From CAYUPI01 sp964446585 (GTDB lineage Bacteria; Verrucomicrobiota; Verrucomicrobiia; Limisphaerales; UBA8199), in NCBI GenBank assembly GCA_964446585.1, contig CAYUPI010000052.1, positions 1-39,062 of the forward strand: a stretch of 39,062 nucleotides of DNA. The letters are read 5' to 3'. Positions 38,880-39,062 of the stretch are shown piece after piece. A program made the translations under genes and the position numbers. A model generated the notes under the pieces. That model had not been told where the DNA came from. It did not search any database and worked only from the letters and a program-made list of their open reading frames with translations. Numbering within the stretch: the stretch's first letter is position 1; the number at the start of each line of letters is the position of its first letter.

Positions 38880-39062
38880 GTTGGGCACAACTTCGCTGGG
38901 CATTCTGGTTTTGGCCACCGATACCAGGCGCAGGCGTACCCGCATGATCAAAATGATTTCGAGATCTCTCGCGAGACACCGGATGCAGATTCGCTCCCTC
39001 GCTCCCTTGCGGTGGCGTCAAGAGTTGTGTGTAAAAGCTGAGAGCGGGTGACGGGACCAGTG
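38880..39062. other. Window end, no supported gene
   Basis: 183 bp. Several frames are open (one overlaps the methyltransferase end from 38857) but none shows a recognisable motif or start signal. A gene entering from the right side may lie beyond the window. Confidence 0.3.

Noticed and set aside
38857..39051. Short frame at the window end (MSRSMRGRLG)
   Set aside because: Overlaps the methyltransferase end, Arg-rich low-information translation, no start signal.

Overview
The window looks like a chromosomal segment of a Verrucomicrobiota bacterium, most likely of the Pedosphaera/Limisphaerales type. The pointers are: a membrane-bound dehydrogenase with a C-terminal CxxCH haem domain of the Pirellula/Verrucomicrobium type, PQQ-like propellers opening with 'NWPQFRGPDARG', a secreted propeller/PA14 protein whose C-terminus ends 'FPRRFYRALQQP', a lipoprotein of a type I associate with Pedosphaera, weak Shine-Dalgarno signals, and many intergenic palindromes. 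The taxonomic call is inference. No phage, integrase or transposase gene is visible.

Layout. Positions 1-3263 (minus) hold a Tol/ExbBD envelope operon: ExbB/TolQ, ExbD/TolR, a TonB/TolA-like protein and a TolB-like propeller cut by the window edge. Positions 3427-9383 (minus) hold a Yip1-like membrane protein and a split MacAB-type exporter: MacA-like adaptor, separate ATPase and two different FtsX/MacB permeases. A PIN toxin-antitoxin pair (9653-10305), a TlpA-thioredoxin/FG-GAP fusion, tRNA-Gln(UUG), a small membrane protein, a SirB1-like protein and a phospholipase D/cardiolipin synthase follow. Positions 15189-18942 hold DsbD, a redoxin and a CDP-alcohol phosphatidyltransferase. Positions 18959-28767 hold an M23 peptidase, a Gfo/Idh oxidoreductase, a lipoprotein, the large dehydrogenase, an unknown secreted protein and an RNB ribonuclease. 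Positions 29096-38879 hold a PQQ-like propeller, an orphan Dam-type methylase and a surface-polysaccharide neighbourhood: UDP-sugar dehydrogenase, GT2, ABC-2 permease, a Wzt-like ATPase broken at its Walker A, and a SAM methyltransferase.

The most unusual content is the repetitive DNA. (1) At least eight places carry degenerate tandem words of unrelated sequence that all step by 7 bp. Several form inverted arms, and four sit exactly at junctions of the two minus-strand operons. Two of those junction elements are continuous ~50-codon reading frames that begin at the upstream stop codon and end overlapping the downstream start codon. Another heptad array lies in frame inside the Dam methylase. 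(2) Three intergenic palindromes at 18080, 19979 and 28852 share a core close to GTAGSAGNCGASGTNASGAG. (3) A GC-rich palindrome of the CCCTCACCC/GGGAGAGGG kind lies in frame between the coupled start codon and the signal peptide of the TolB-like gene.

Functionally the window is about the cell envelope: trans-envelope energy transduction, lipoprotein or efflux export, periplasmic thiol chemistry, phospholipid synthesis, wall hydrolysis and surface-polysaccharide export. All periodicities, pairings and domain calls were made by eye; no alignment or database search was run.
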